Below, in pieces: positions 34,703 to 42,739 of a stretch of DNA of 64,000 nucleotides. Source of the stretch: VAZQ01 sp035293945 (GTDB lineage Bacteria; Pseudomonadota; Alphaproteobacteria; Rhizobiales; Xanthobacteraceae). Every line of letters begins with the position of its first letter. Position 1 is the first letter of the stretch. A program made the translations under genes and the position numbers. The DNA lies in contig DATGLV010000024.1 in the NCBI GenBank assembly GCA_035293945.1, positions 310,001 through 374,000 on the forward strand, written 5' to 3'. The notes beneath the pieces were generated by a model that made no database searches, had not been told where the DNA came from, and saw nothing but the letters and a program-made list of their open reading frames with translations.

Positions 34703-36922
34703 ATGACGAAGATCACGCAGCGGCTTGCCGATTGGCCGATCCGATCGCGGATCGCGGTCGCATCTCTCATCCCGCTTCTCGCCTTTGCCGGATTTGCCGC
34801 CAAGGACCTGATGGAAAAGCGTGCGGAATTGCACGCGGCCGATGAGGCCGCTTCCCTGATCGAGATGGCTCCGCTGATCTCCTCGCTGGTGCACGAGCTG
34901 CAGAAGGAGCGTGGCAGCTCGCTCGGCTTCATCGCCGCCAAGGGGCAGGCGCTGGCGGAGGCCATGCGCGAGCAGCGCCCCGCCACCGACAAGGCGCTGG
35001 GTGCCTACCGGGCGCGCCTTGCCGGGCTCGATCATGCCACGCTCGCGAGCGCGTTTGCGCGCAGCCTCGATGACGCCGGCGCGGCACTCGGCAGGATCGC
35101 CCCCATGCGTGAGGACATCGATGCGCTCAAGGTCGGCGGCCCGCAGGCGGCGGCGTACTTCACCGGCGCGATCGGCAATCTCGTGACGGCGATCCAGGCC
35201 GCCGGGGAGGCCGGCCAGGACCCTCGCATTCTGCGCCAGTCGATCGCCTTCTCGGCCTTTGTCCAGCGTAAGGAATACGCGGGCCAGGAGCGCGCGGCCG
35301 GCGCGCAAGGCTTTGCCAGTGGCAGCTTTGCGCCGGAGGTCTACCGCGCATTCGTCCGGCTCGGGGCGCTGGCCGACGAGGAGGCGCAGATATTTCGCCG
35401 TAATGCCACGCCGGATCAGATCGCCGCCTTCGAGACCGCGCTCAAGGATCCGGCGGCCGAAGAGGTGGCGCGCCTGCGCGCGATCGGCGCCGCGGCGCCG
35501 TTCGATCCCGCCGCCGTCGCCAAGGTGAGCGGCACGCAGTGGTTCAACGCCGCGACCACCAATATCGATCTGTTGAAGCGGGTCGAGGATCGATTGGCCG
35601 CAGACGTTCTCGCGGTCGCGCGCGCCGTCGCCGATGCGGCCAAGACCGGCTTCTGGAGCGTGATGCTCATTTTCGTGGTGCTGCTCGCGATCACGGTCGC
35701 CCTTGCGCTGGTGATCGCGGTCTCCATAACGCGCCCGATCGCCGGCCTGGTGGCGACCATGAGCGAGCTTGCGCGGGGCCACAACGACATCGCGATCGAG
35801 GGCACCTCCCGCAAGGACGAGATCGGCGCGATGACGCGGGCGGTGGTGGTGTTTCGCGACGCTGCGCTCGCCAAGGCGGCGCTCGAAGCGGAGGCTGCCG
35901 CCCAGCGCGCACAAGCCGATGCGGAACGGGAGCGCGCCGAGGAGGAGCGGCGGCGCAACGCGCAGGCCGAGGCGCGGGCCGCCGAGGAACAGCGGAGCGC
36001 AGTGACGGCGCTCGCCGGCGGGCTGGCCTCACTGGCCGACGGCGATCTGACTGTACGCCTCGACGCTGGTTTCGCAGCCGGCTACCAGCGCATCAAGGAT
36101 GACTTCAACCGCACCGTCGCCCGGCTCGAGGAGACGATCGCAGGCATCGCCGGCTCGACCGGTGAGGTCGCCAATGCGGCCGGTGAAATCGCCACCTCGA
36201 CGACCGATCTGTCGCAGCGCACCGAGGAGCAGGCGGCGGGCCTGGAGGAAACCTCGGCCTCGATGGAAAAGATATCGGCGACCGTCGCCCAGAATGCCGA
36301 GCACGCCCGGCAGGCGAACGAGTTCGCCGCCGGCACCCGTGCGGCTGCCGATCGCGGCGGGACTGTGGTGGCGCAGGCGGTCGCGGCCATGTCGCGCATC
36401 GCCGAATCCTCGCACAAGATTTCCGACATCATCGGCGTCATCGACGAGATCGCGCGGCAGACCAATCTCCTGGCACTGAACGCCGCGGTTGAAGCAGCGC
36501 GCGCCGGTGATGCCGGACGCGGCTTTGCGGTGGTGGCGTCGGAGGTACGCAGCCTCGCCCAGCGCTCCGCACAGGCCGCCAAGGACATCAAGGACCTGAT
36601 CATCAACTCTTCGGGCGAGGTGCGGGAGGGGGTCGAGCTGGTCAACCGCGCGGGCGACGCGCTCGGCGAGATCGTCGGGCAGATCAAGCAGGTCGTCGGT
36701 GTCGTCGCCGAGATCGCCCATGCGAGCTCGCAGCAGGCGACCGGCCTTGATGAGATCAACAAGGCGCTGAACCAGATGGACGAGGTGACGCAGCAGAACT
36801 CCGCGCTGGTCGAGGAGAATGCCGCAACCGCCAAGACCCTGGAACACCAGTCGCAGGCCGTGAGTGAGCGCCTCGCCGCGTTCCGCTTCACATCCGCGGT
36901 AACTTCACGCGCCGCCGCATAG
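34703..36922 (+). CDS. Methyl-accepting chemotaxis protein with NIT sensor domain
   Basis: A 739-residue receptor from ATG 34703, with GAGGGG upstream. Layout: first membrane helix at about 16-36, a periplasmic helical NIT domain with its hallmark QKERGSSLGF near residue 66, a second helix at about 306-330, a HAMP linker, a coiled coil and the signalling hairpin with tip EIARQTNLLALNAAVEAARA. NIT domains are proposed nitrate or nitrite sensors. No CheR-binding pentapeptide ends the protein, and no che operon is present. The tip region is identical over about 65 residues to the receptor at 56789. Confidence 0.9.
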   Translation: MTKITQRLADWPIRSRIAVASLIPLLAFAGFAAKDLMEKRAELHAADEAASLIEMAPLISSLVHELQKERGSSLGFIAAKGQALAEAMREQRPATDKALGAYRARLAGLDHATLASAFARSLDDAGAALGRIAPMREDIDALKVGGPQAAAYFTGAIGNLVTAIQAAGEAGQDPRILRQSIAFSAFVQRKEYAGQERAAGAQGFASGSFAPEVYRAFVRLGALADEEAQIFRRNATPDQIAAFETALKDPAAEEVARLRAIGAAAPFDPAAVAKVSGTQWFNAATTNIDLLKRVEDRLAADVLAVARAVADAAKTGFWSVMLIFVVLLAITVALALVIAVSITRPIAGLVATMSELARGHNDIAIEGTSRKDEIGAMTRAVVVFRDAALAKAALEAEAAAQRAQADAERERAEEERRRNAQAEARAAEEQRSAVTALAGGLASLADGDLTVRLDAGFAAGYQRIKDDFNRTVARLEETIAGIAGSTGEVANAAGEIATSTTDLSQRTEEQAAGLEETSASMEKISATVAQNAEHARQANEFAAGTRAAADRGGTVVAQAVAAMSRIAESSHKISDIIGVIDEIARQTNLLALNAAVEAARAGDAGRGFAVVASEVRSLAQRSAQAAKDIKDLIINSSGEVREGVELVNRAGDALGEIVGQIKQVVGVVAEIAHASSQQATGLDEINKALNQMDEVTQQNSALVEENAATAKTLEHQSQAVSERLAAFRFTSAVTSRAAA

Positions 36923-36937
36923 TCGCCATGCTCTGGG

Positions 36938-37020
36938 TGGTCCCCGCGAAAAGCGGCGACCCATACTGCGACGCGCTGCAATTTGCGCCAAGGTTTATGG
37001 GGCCCTGCTTTCGCAGGGAC
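36938..37020. repeat. REP-like repeat family P
   Basis: GGTCCCCGCGAAAAGCGGCG followed by ACCCATAC, then an inverted GGGGCCCTGCTTTCGCAGGG. It lies between the chemoreceptor stop and the next secreted-protein gene on the same strand. Confidence 0.7.
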
Positions 37021-37101
37021 GCGGAGGGTTCATTCCTCCCCCGGCTTGATCACGAAGACCGCCTGGACCTAGACTCCGCGGAAATTCGCATGGAGCAGAT
37101 C

Positions 37102-37947
37102 ATGCGGAACTCACGCGCATTCATCCTTGCCGCCGCGCTGATCGTCACGATCGGCTGCGCACGAGCAGGCGAGCCGCAATATCCCGATTGGAAGGGGCAG
37201 TGGGAGCGCTTTGTGGTGCGCGGAATTCCCGGCCAGCCGTCGCATGACCAGACCAAGCCCTGGGGACTGGGTCAGGAAGCGCCGTTGACGCCTAAATATA
37301 AGCAGGTGCTCTTGGACAGCATGGCCGATCAGGCTCAGGGCGGCATCGGCAATTTTCCGACTGCGTTCGGCCGCGCCTCCGGCATGCCCTACATGATGAT
37401 GGCGTTCGGGCCGCTCGAGTGGGTGGTGACACCGGACACGACCTACGTCCTGATCGGGTGGCACGATCACTTTCGCCGTATCTTCACCGATGGCCGCGAC
37501 TGGCCCGCCGAGATCGAGCCGACCTATGCGGGCTATTCGATCGGCCGCTGGATCGATACGGAGGGCAGCGGGGTCTATGACACGCTCCTGGTCGAGACGC
37601 GCGCCTTCAAGGGGCCGCGCGCGGTCGATGAGACCGGGCTGCCGCTTGCCGATGACAATCAATCGATCTTCAAGGAGCGCATGTGGCGCGACCGGATCAA
37701 TCCGCGCATTCTGCACGACGAGATGACCATCATCGACCACGCTTTCACGCGGCCCTGGACCGTCGACAAGCGTTATGTGCTCAACCGCAATCCGCAGCCC
37801 ATGTGGGAGGAGTTCTACACCACCGACAACAACGCGCAGGTCAAGATCGGCAACGAGCACTATTTCTTGAGCGCGGATGGATTGCTGATGCCCACCCGGA
37901 AGGACCAGGCGCCGCCCGATCTGCGCTATTTCAACCGCACGCGCTAA
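37102..37947 (+). CDS. Secreted protein of unknown function, family S1
   Basis: A 281-residue protein from ATG 37102, chosen because GGAG lies seven bases upstream; ATG 37090 is the alternative. It has a signal peptide (AFILAAALIVTIGCARAG; the cysteine may be a lipobox, though the context is weak). It shares with 16875 and 55190 the motifs YPDWKGQWERF, KPWGLGQEAPLTPKY, TDGRDWPAEI, GYSIGRWID, FKGPR, DNQSIFKER, LHDEMTIIDHAFTRPW and PPDLRYF. It is more alike to 55190 than to 16875. The function is unknown; probably periplasmic. Confidence 0.75.
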   Translation: MRNSRAFILAAALIVTIGCARAGEPQYPDWKGQWERFVVRGIPGQPSHDQTKPWGLGQEAPLTPKYKQVLLDSMADQAQGGIGNFPTAFGRASGMPYMMMAFGPLEWVVTPDTTYVLIGWHDHFRRIFTDGRDWPAEIEPTYAGYSIGRWIDTEGSGVYDTLLVETRAFKGPRAVDETGLPLADDNQSIFKERMWRDRINPRILHDEMTIIDHAFTRPWTVDKRYVLNRNPQPMWEEFYTTDNNAQVKIGNEHYFLSADGLLMPTRKDQAPPDLRYFNRTR

Positions 37948-37995
37948 TTGTCCTGGAGGTGTCGATCCGCCAGGAGCCGGAGCGATCCTGAAGCG

Positions 37996-38126
37996 CGTCA
38001 TCCCGGGCGAGCCAAAGCGCGGCGAAGACGCGCGCAAATGCGCGCCGATGGCGAGACCCGGGACCCATACTCCTTGGCAGACATGATAGAGCGTCGCGTA
38101 TGGGTCCCTGCTTTCGCCGGGACGAC
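37996..38126. repeat. Repeat families P and H
   Basis: A half P element (GCGTCATCCCGGGCGAGC), a family H twin hairpin at 38011-38051 (GCGCGGCGAAGACGCGCGC, then GCGCGCCGATGG) and an inverted P half ending at 38126. With flanks, this explains most of the gene-free stretch 37948-38266 between convergent genes. Confidence 0.7.
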
Positions 38127-38266
38127 CCCGTAAGCTATCCGCTATTTCCGCTGGCCGCGGGTCTCAACATCTCTGACCTCGACGGCGTGCGTGAGCTTTT
38201 CGATGACGGCGGCTTCTCGATCCGGCGCCGACGTGTCTTGGCGAAGTTTGCGCTGGATGTCTCCCG

Positions 38267-39115
38267 TCAGAAGTCGGGCTTCTCGGCTACCGGGATATGA
38301 TAATTGACGAGCTGCTGGTTGTTCTCGGCGCAGGCGCGCTCGACATAGTCCTGGTGCACGCGCCGATAGCGGCGCACGCCGGACCATGGCTGATAATAGG
38401 TGTCCGGATCGTCCACCGTCACGGCGACTTCCAGCGCCTGCCCGCCGTCAAGCATGCGCCAGCGTTCGACCACGTGCAGCTTCTCGCTGTGCGGGGTGCG
38501 ATACGGGTCGACGAATGTCTTGGCGTTCTGCCCGATCGTATCGATGAGGAGCGTGTCGCCCTCATAGTGCCCGACCGATTCGCCGTACCAGGATGGTTTC
38601 GGCTTGGCGGTGTGCGGCACGTCCAGATAGATGCGTCGGACCTCCTGCTCGCCCCAAAATATGATCCAGACCTCTTTGGGCGTCTGCAGGAACGAGGTCG
38701 CGAAGGCGCCGCCGCCGTAAGCCATGAAGCTCGGGACGCCGGTCGGGAAACAGCTCGAGCGCGGCGTGAAGGCCATCTTGCCGGCAAGCACTTCGTCGAT
38801 GTCCTTCTTCATGATCTCCCGGGCCCAAGGCTTGAGGTTGGGATTGGAGAGATCGGCGATCCGATCGGTCGGTTGGCGCCCTTCGCGATTGTTGTTGGGC
38901 ACGTAAGGATGCAGCGGGTCGTCGCTGAGCGGCGGCACTGCGCCGGGAATTGGAGCAAATCCGCCGGCGCCTCCGCCGACTGCAATCCACGCGACACCGG
39001 GCCCGGAGAAATTCGGCGGGGCGGCCTGCTGCGCCGCTGCCAGCGTCGGCGATCCTGCCAGCGCTGCCAAAATGGCCCATTCAACCGCGATCCTGCTCAA
39101 GCTGAACGAAGGCAT
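38267..39115 (-). CDS. Secreted protein of unknown function, family S2
   Basis: A 282-residue protein from ATG 39115 after GGGGGACAG, with a signal peptide (VEWAILAALAGSPTLAAA). It parallels the protein at 7757: VRRIYLDVPH, ESVGHYEGDTLLIDTIGQ, HSEKLHVVERWRMLDGG, YRRVHQ-type late strand and a C-terminal EKPDF. A proline-rich middle (FAPIPGAVPPLSDDPLHP) is specific to this copy. The two S2 proteins and three S1 proteins form a set of exported paralogues. The function is unknown. The neighbour upstream is a bicupin gene on the same strand. Confidence 0.74.
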   Translation of the reverse strand: MPSFSLSRIAVEWAILAALAGSPTLAAAQQAAPPNFSGPGVAWIAVGGGAGGFAPIPGAVPPLSDDPLHPYVPNNNREGRQPTDRIADLSNPNLKPWAREIMKKDIDEVLAGKMAFTPRSSCFPTGVPSFMAYGGGAFATSFLQTPKEVWIIFWGEQEVRRIYLDVPHTAKPKPSWYGESVGHYEGDTLLIDTIGQNAKTFVDPYRTPHSEKLHVVERWRMLDGGQALEVAVTVDDPDTYYQPWSGVRRYRRVHQDYVERACAENNQQLVNYHIPVAEKPDF

Positions 39116-39207
39116 GGGCTGTCCCCCCTGGCTATCTGGATTTCCGGGCACGGTTCGGGACGTGCTCCACTCACCATGAGCCTCTTACTTCCTCATCCTG
39201 GAGCCTC

Positions 39208-39255
39208 CTCCCTATCCCTCCCCCGCATGGGGGGGGGGGAGGGATAGGGAGGGGC
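39208..39255. repeat. GC-rich palindrome (family C)
   Basis: CCCTATCCCTCCCCCGCATG followed by a run of G and then AGGGATAGGGAGGGG. It is the same type as at 48179, in the spacer between the secreted-protein gene and the bicupin gene. Confidence 0.75.
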
Positions 39256-39290
39256 CGTGTCGAAGGATAGATGCAAACCAAGAGCTTCGG

Positions 39291-39338
39291 GCCATCCTTC
39301 GACGCACGGTCCTTGCGGACCGCGGCTCAGGATGAGGT
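39291..39338. repeat. Palindromic repeat family D (CCATCCTTCGA / CTCAGGATGAGG)
   Basis: CCATCCTTCGACGCACGG, GGTCCTTGCGGACCGC and CTCAGGATGAGG. A related copy lies at 50401-50447. It is just downstream of the bicupin stop. Confidence 0.6.
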
Positions 39339-39346
39339 CGTGAACT

Positions 39347-40363
39347 CTAACGGGTCCGCTCGCGGGTGCGGACGATGCGGCCGGCCTCGATCGGATTGCC
39401 GGCATCGTCGTAGATGCGGGTCGAGGTGAAACCTTCCGGCCAAACGGAGGTGAACCACTGGCGGATGTTGAACCCGATCCGGATCTGCGTGATCGATTTC
39501 GGGTTGTCGTTCATGTGCTGGTGCTCCCACATCGCGGGCGGCACATAGAGCACGTCGCCGGCCTCCCAGGGGATGCGCTTGCCCTGCATCTCCGTATAGC
39601 CTTCGCCCTCGATCGCGTAGACCACCGCTTCGAGATGCTTGTGGCGGCCGCTCTGGTGATAGGGCGGCTCGATCCAGCGATTGGTGATGGCGACGCTGAC
39701 GGCGCGGAAGCCGTTCTTGGGCACCACCAGATAATTGGAGAAATCGTGCTGGTTCTTGGTCGCCGCGATGGCGCCCTGCGGATTATAGCTCTCGCCCTCG
39801 GGCAGCTTCTCCCTGTTGGTCGGCGCCTGCTCGAGATGGATCACGGCGCGGGCGCCGTCGGGATAATATTGCGAGGTCTGCGGCGGAACGGCCGCGATCA
39901 TGGCGGGATCATTCGGCCCGCAGGTCTCGATCTGCTCGATGCGGGCGATGCGCACGAAGCGCTCGAGGTCGAAACACATGCCGTGCAGAATCTGCACCGG
40001 CACGTTGCCGGTATTGAAGTGCTGATGCTCGGCCCAGAACGGAATCTGCAGCGTCGAGCTCTTGTGCCAATCGAAGCGCTGGCCGTTGATGATGCTGAAG
40101 CCCTCGCCCTCGAGGATGTGCATCGATTCCTCGCCGTGCCGGTGCTTGCCCGTGTGCCAGCCGACCGGGATCTCGGACTTCAGCACATTGCTGCCCATGG
40201 TCGAGAAGCCAAGATGATTGGCGACCATGAGCTTCACCTTGGCATCGTGCGGGGTCGACACCCAGGGAATGTCCTTGTCGCGCGCCACCAGCCGGCAGGC
40301 TTCGAGCTCGTCCTGGATGCGGTTCGGGGTTTCCAGCCAATCGTCGTAGAAGGTCTTTGCCAT
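39347..40363 (-). CDS. Bicupin protein, gentisate 1,2-dioxygenase-like
   Basis: A 338-residue protein with two cupin barrels. Barrel 1 has GKHRHGEESMHILEGEG and later EHQHFNTG; barrel 2 has GRHKHLEAVVYAIEGEG and EHQHMNDN. Each set offers the two histidines, glutamate and late histidine that bind Fe(II) or Mn(II), so both sites look intact. Gentisate and salicylate dioxygenases have this two-barrel plan, but some bicupins are isomerases or oxalate enzymes. Ring-cleaving dioxygenase is the most likely family, with the substrate open. Confidence 0.8.
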   Translation of the reverse strand: MAKTFYDDWLETPNRIQDELEACRLVARDKDIPWVSTPHDAKVKLMVANHLGFSTMGSNVLKSEIPVGWHTGKHRHGEESMHILEGEGFSIINGQRFDWHKSSTLQIPFWAEHQHFNTGNVPVQILHGMCFDLERFVRIARIEQIETCGPNDPAMIAAVPPQTSQYYPDGARAVIHLEQAPTNREKLPEGESYNPQGAIAATKNQHDFSNYLVVPKNGFRAVSVAITNRWIEPPYHQSGRHKHLEAVVYAIEGEGYTEMQGKRIPWEAGDVLYVPPAMWEHQHMNDNPKSITQIRIGFNIRQWFTSVWPEGFTSTRIYDDAGNPIEAGRIVRTRERTR

Positions 40364-40456
40364 GGTGCTTGCACTCGTCGGTAATGGGAGGATTAGTTAG
40401 AGCCTGATCCCGAAAAAGCCTGCCCTCGATGTGGTCGGGGGTGGACGCCGGTTTGT

Positions 40457-40490
40457 AGAGCGGGATGATGATTCAAAATCATCCCGCTCT
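40457..40490 (-). terminator. Hairpin with 13-bp perfect arms at the end of the AAA gene
   Basis: AGAGCGGGATGAT at 40457-40469 and ATCATCCCGCTCT at 40478-40490 enclose an eight-base loop. The right arm overlaps the TAG stop of the AAA ATPase gene. There is no clear U-run after it, so it may terminate or protect the transcript, or be one of the dispersed palindromes. Confidence 0.55.
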
Positions 40491-41337
40491 AGCCGAAATT
40501 TTGCGCCAGCGAGTCTTTCTTGAGCACCCGGGAGACGAATTGGCGCACCGCAAAGCGCTGCGCATCGCGCATGCTGCGCACAGATCCGTTCTTGGTTGCC
40601 ACCGCGAGCTCGGTTTTCAGCGCTGATCGCTCCGCCTCGCCGAGCTGGGCGATGGCGGGCGTCTGCTCGAGCACCTGCGTCAGCGTGGCGAGATCCGGAT
40701 AGTCGACCAGATAGCTCATGAAGCGGTCTTGGATCGCCTGGTCGATCAGGTCGGGCCGGTTGCTGGTCAGCACGATGGTCGAGCGGGAGGTGTCGAGCTC
40801 GTCGATCGAATGGAAGAACACACTGTCCTGGCTGAAATGCCATTCCTTGGCGTGCTGGCTGCCTCTGGCCATGAAGATCGACTCGACGTCGTCGAACAGC
40901 AGCACCGAACGCTGCCCCTGGGCGGTGAAGCCGGAGCGGGCATGGAGAAAGATGTCGCGGATGCGCTCTTCGCTTTCCCCATAGCGCGAGCGGGAAATCT
41001 CCCCGCCGTCCACGAAGGCCAGCACGATCGGGGGCTCGCTGTCGGAGCGGAAGCGGCGGCCGAGCTCATAGGCAAGGCGCTTGGCCAATGTGGTCTTGCC
41101 GGTGCCGGGCGGTCCACTCAACAGAAAGCCCTTGACCAGGCCGCGCGGAGAGGGCGAGCGCCACTGATATTCGGTAATGGCGGCGAGCTCGGCCAGCAGA
41201 TCGAGATAGCGTCGGCCTACCAGCTCCAAGCCGCGGGGTGCGCCCGGTGCGTCCGAGCCGCTGAACAACGCTTCCAGCTTCTCGAACGTGATGATGTTGC
41301 TTGAAGCCAGATGATGGTGCGCGTCGCTTGCCCGCAT
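40489..41337 (-). CDS. Orphan AAA+ ATPase
   Basis: A 282-residue protein with a single AAA domain. Walker A GPPGTGKT is at 75-82, Walker B SVLLFDD has D149-D150 (aspartate in place of the usual glutamate), sensor 1 is IVLTSNRPD, and the arginine-finger region is DLIDQAIQDRF. The N-terminal 60 residues are short and lack a known adaptor domain. The family resembles classic AAA unfoldases and remodelling ATPases, but no protease or partner is adjacent. Its target is unknown. It is transcribed alone and ends in a strong hairpin. Confidence 0.85.
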   Translation of the reverse strand: MRASDAHHHLASSNIITFEKLEALFSGSDAPGAPRGLELVGRRYLDLLAELAAITEYQWRSPSPRGLVKGFLLSGPPGTGKTTLAKRLAYELGRRFRSDSEPPIVLAFVDGGEISRSRYGESEERIRDIFLHARSGFTAQGQRSVLLFDDVESIFMARGSQHAKEWHFSQDSVFFHSIDELDTSRSTIVLTSNRPDLIDQAIQDRFMSYLVDYPDLATLTQVLEQTPAIAQLGEAERSALKTELAVATKNGSVRSMRDAQRFAVRQFVSRVLKKDSLAQNFG

Positions 41338-41601
41338 GATGTGTGGCCGTCTCCGGGATCGGGAATGCGCAAGCTATAACCGCGCGCCGCCCGGGGCGGA
41401 AGGGACAGGATTCCTATCACCTCAAGCGACCTCTCGCCGGTCCGCAGCCGCGGAGACAAAGCTGAGCGCCGGAGCGCTCGCGGGTGTCGCGGCGCGCCAG
41501 TATAGTCTTCGTAATGGTCTTGGCGGGCGGACCAGCCTCTTTCCTGAACTGCACCTGCTCTTGGCAAATACCCACAACAAGCCCCGACAAGGAGACGAAC
41601 C

Positions 41602-42624
41602 ATGCGACGGCAGGCTTTGGCCCTTGGTTTAGGTGCTGCGGCGATCCTCACGATTGTGCAGGCTCGGGCTGCGGATCAGATTTATGAGCTCAGGCCTTCC
41701 GCCGCGACGGTGCACCGCGGCTTCTTTGATGCGACCCTCAAGCCGGTGCTGACCATCGACAGCGGCGACATCGTGCGGCTGTGGACCGCGACCGGCAATC
41801 CGCGTTATTTCGAATCGCTCGGCATAGCGAAGGAGAAAATCCCGCCCGAGCTGTTTACCGCCTACGAAGGCGTGCAGGACGACGGGCGTGACGACCACAA
41901 TCTCGATGGGCCGATCGCGGTCCGCGGCGCCGAGCCCGGAGACACCGTCGAGATCAGGATAAGGGCAATCGATCTGTGGCTGCCGATCGCCGCCATGAGC
42001 TTCCGCGCCAACAAAGGCTCGCTGCCGGAAGACTTTCCCTATTCACGCGACCGCGTGTTCTTTCTCGACCTGGCCAAGCGCGCGGTCGAGTTTGCCCCGG
42101 GAGTGAACGTGCCGGTGAAGCCGTTCTGGGGCGTGATCGGAGTGGCGCCGCCGCGTTCCATGGGACGGGTGCCGAGCGGCCCGCCCAATGTCTTCGGCGG
42201 CAACATGGATAATCACGATCTGCAGCCGGGCACGAGCCTGTTCCTGCCGGTGCACGAGCGGGGCGCACTGATATCGATCGGCGATGGGCATGCGGTGCAA
42301 GGCGATGGCGAGGTCGGCATGTCGGCGGTCGAAACCTCGCTCAAGGGCGAAATCCAGGTCGTGCTGCACAAGGGCATGCACATCACCTGGCCGCGAGCCG
42401 AGACGCCGACGCATTACATGACCATGGGGCTGCATGAGGATCTCAATCAGGCGGCCAAGATCGCCACGCGGGAGATGCTCAACTTCATCGTCGAGACCAA
42501 AGGCATTCCCCGCGATGACGCGCTCATGCTGCTCAGCGCCGCCATGGACCTGCACGTCACCGAGATCGTCGACGGCACCAAGGGGGTGCATGCGATGATC
42601 CCCAAGTCGGTGTTCCGCAATTGA
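41602..42624 (+). CDS. Exported acetamidase/formamidase (FmdA/AmdA) family protein
   Basis: A 340-residue protein after AAGGAGACG, with a signal peptide (ALALGLGAAAILTIVQARA). The FmdA core is clear: DATLKPVLTIDSGDIVRL, LDGPIAVRGAEPGDTVEIRI, GGNMDNHDLQPGTSLFLPVH, SIGDGHAVQGDGEVGMSAVE and a helical C-terminus with MLLSAAMDLHVTEIVDG. Metal-binding residues of the family (the D-H pair in GGNMDNHD, and GDGHAxQGDGE) are present. Formamidases of this family are usually cytosolic, so the export signal is unusual. It probably hydrolyses a small amide in the periplasm. Confidence 0.87.
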   Translation: MRRQALALGLGAAAILTIVQARAADQIYELRPSAATVHRGFFDATLKPVLTIDSGDIVRLWTATGNPRYFESLGIAKEKIPPELFTAYEGVQDDGRDDHNLDGPIAVRGAEPGDTVEIRIRAIDLWLPIAAMSFRANKGSLPEDFPYSRDRVFFLDLAKRAVEFAPGVNVPVKPFWGVIGVAPPRSMGRVPSGPPNVFGGNMDNHDLQPGTSLFLPVHERGALISIGDGHAVQGDGEVGMSAVETSLKGEIQVVLHKGMHITWPRAETPTHYMTMGLHEDLNQAAKIATREMLNFIVETKGIPRDDALMLLSAAMDLHVTEIVDGTKGVHAMIPKSVFRN

Positions 42625-42635
42625 CCCCGGCGCTT

Positions 42636-42730
42636 GTCGTCCCGGCCGGAGCGAAGCGGAGAGCCGGGCCCACACGCCTCGGCTTACATGGTGGCGCGCG
42701 GCGGTATGGGCCCCTGCTTTCAGGAACGAC
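42636..42730. repeat. REP-like repeat family P
   Basis: GTCGTCCCGGCCGGAGCGAA followed by GCGGAGAGCCGGG, and an inverted TATGGGCCCCTGCTTTCAGG half. It lies between the convergent FmdA and GMC genes. Confidence 0.7.
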
Positions 42731-42739
42731 CCAGAGGGT

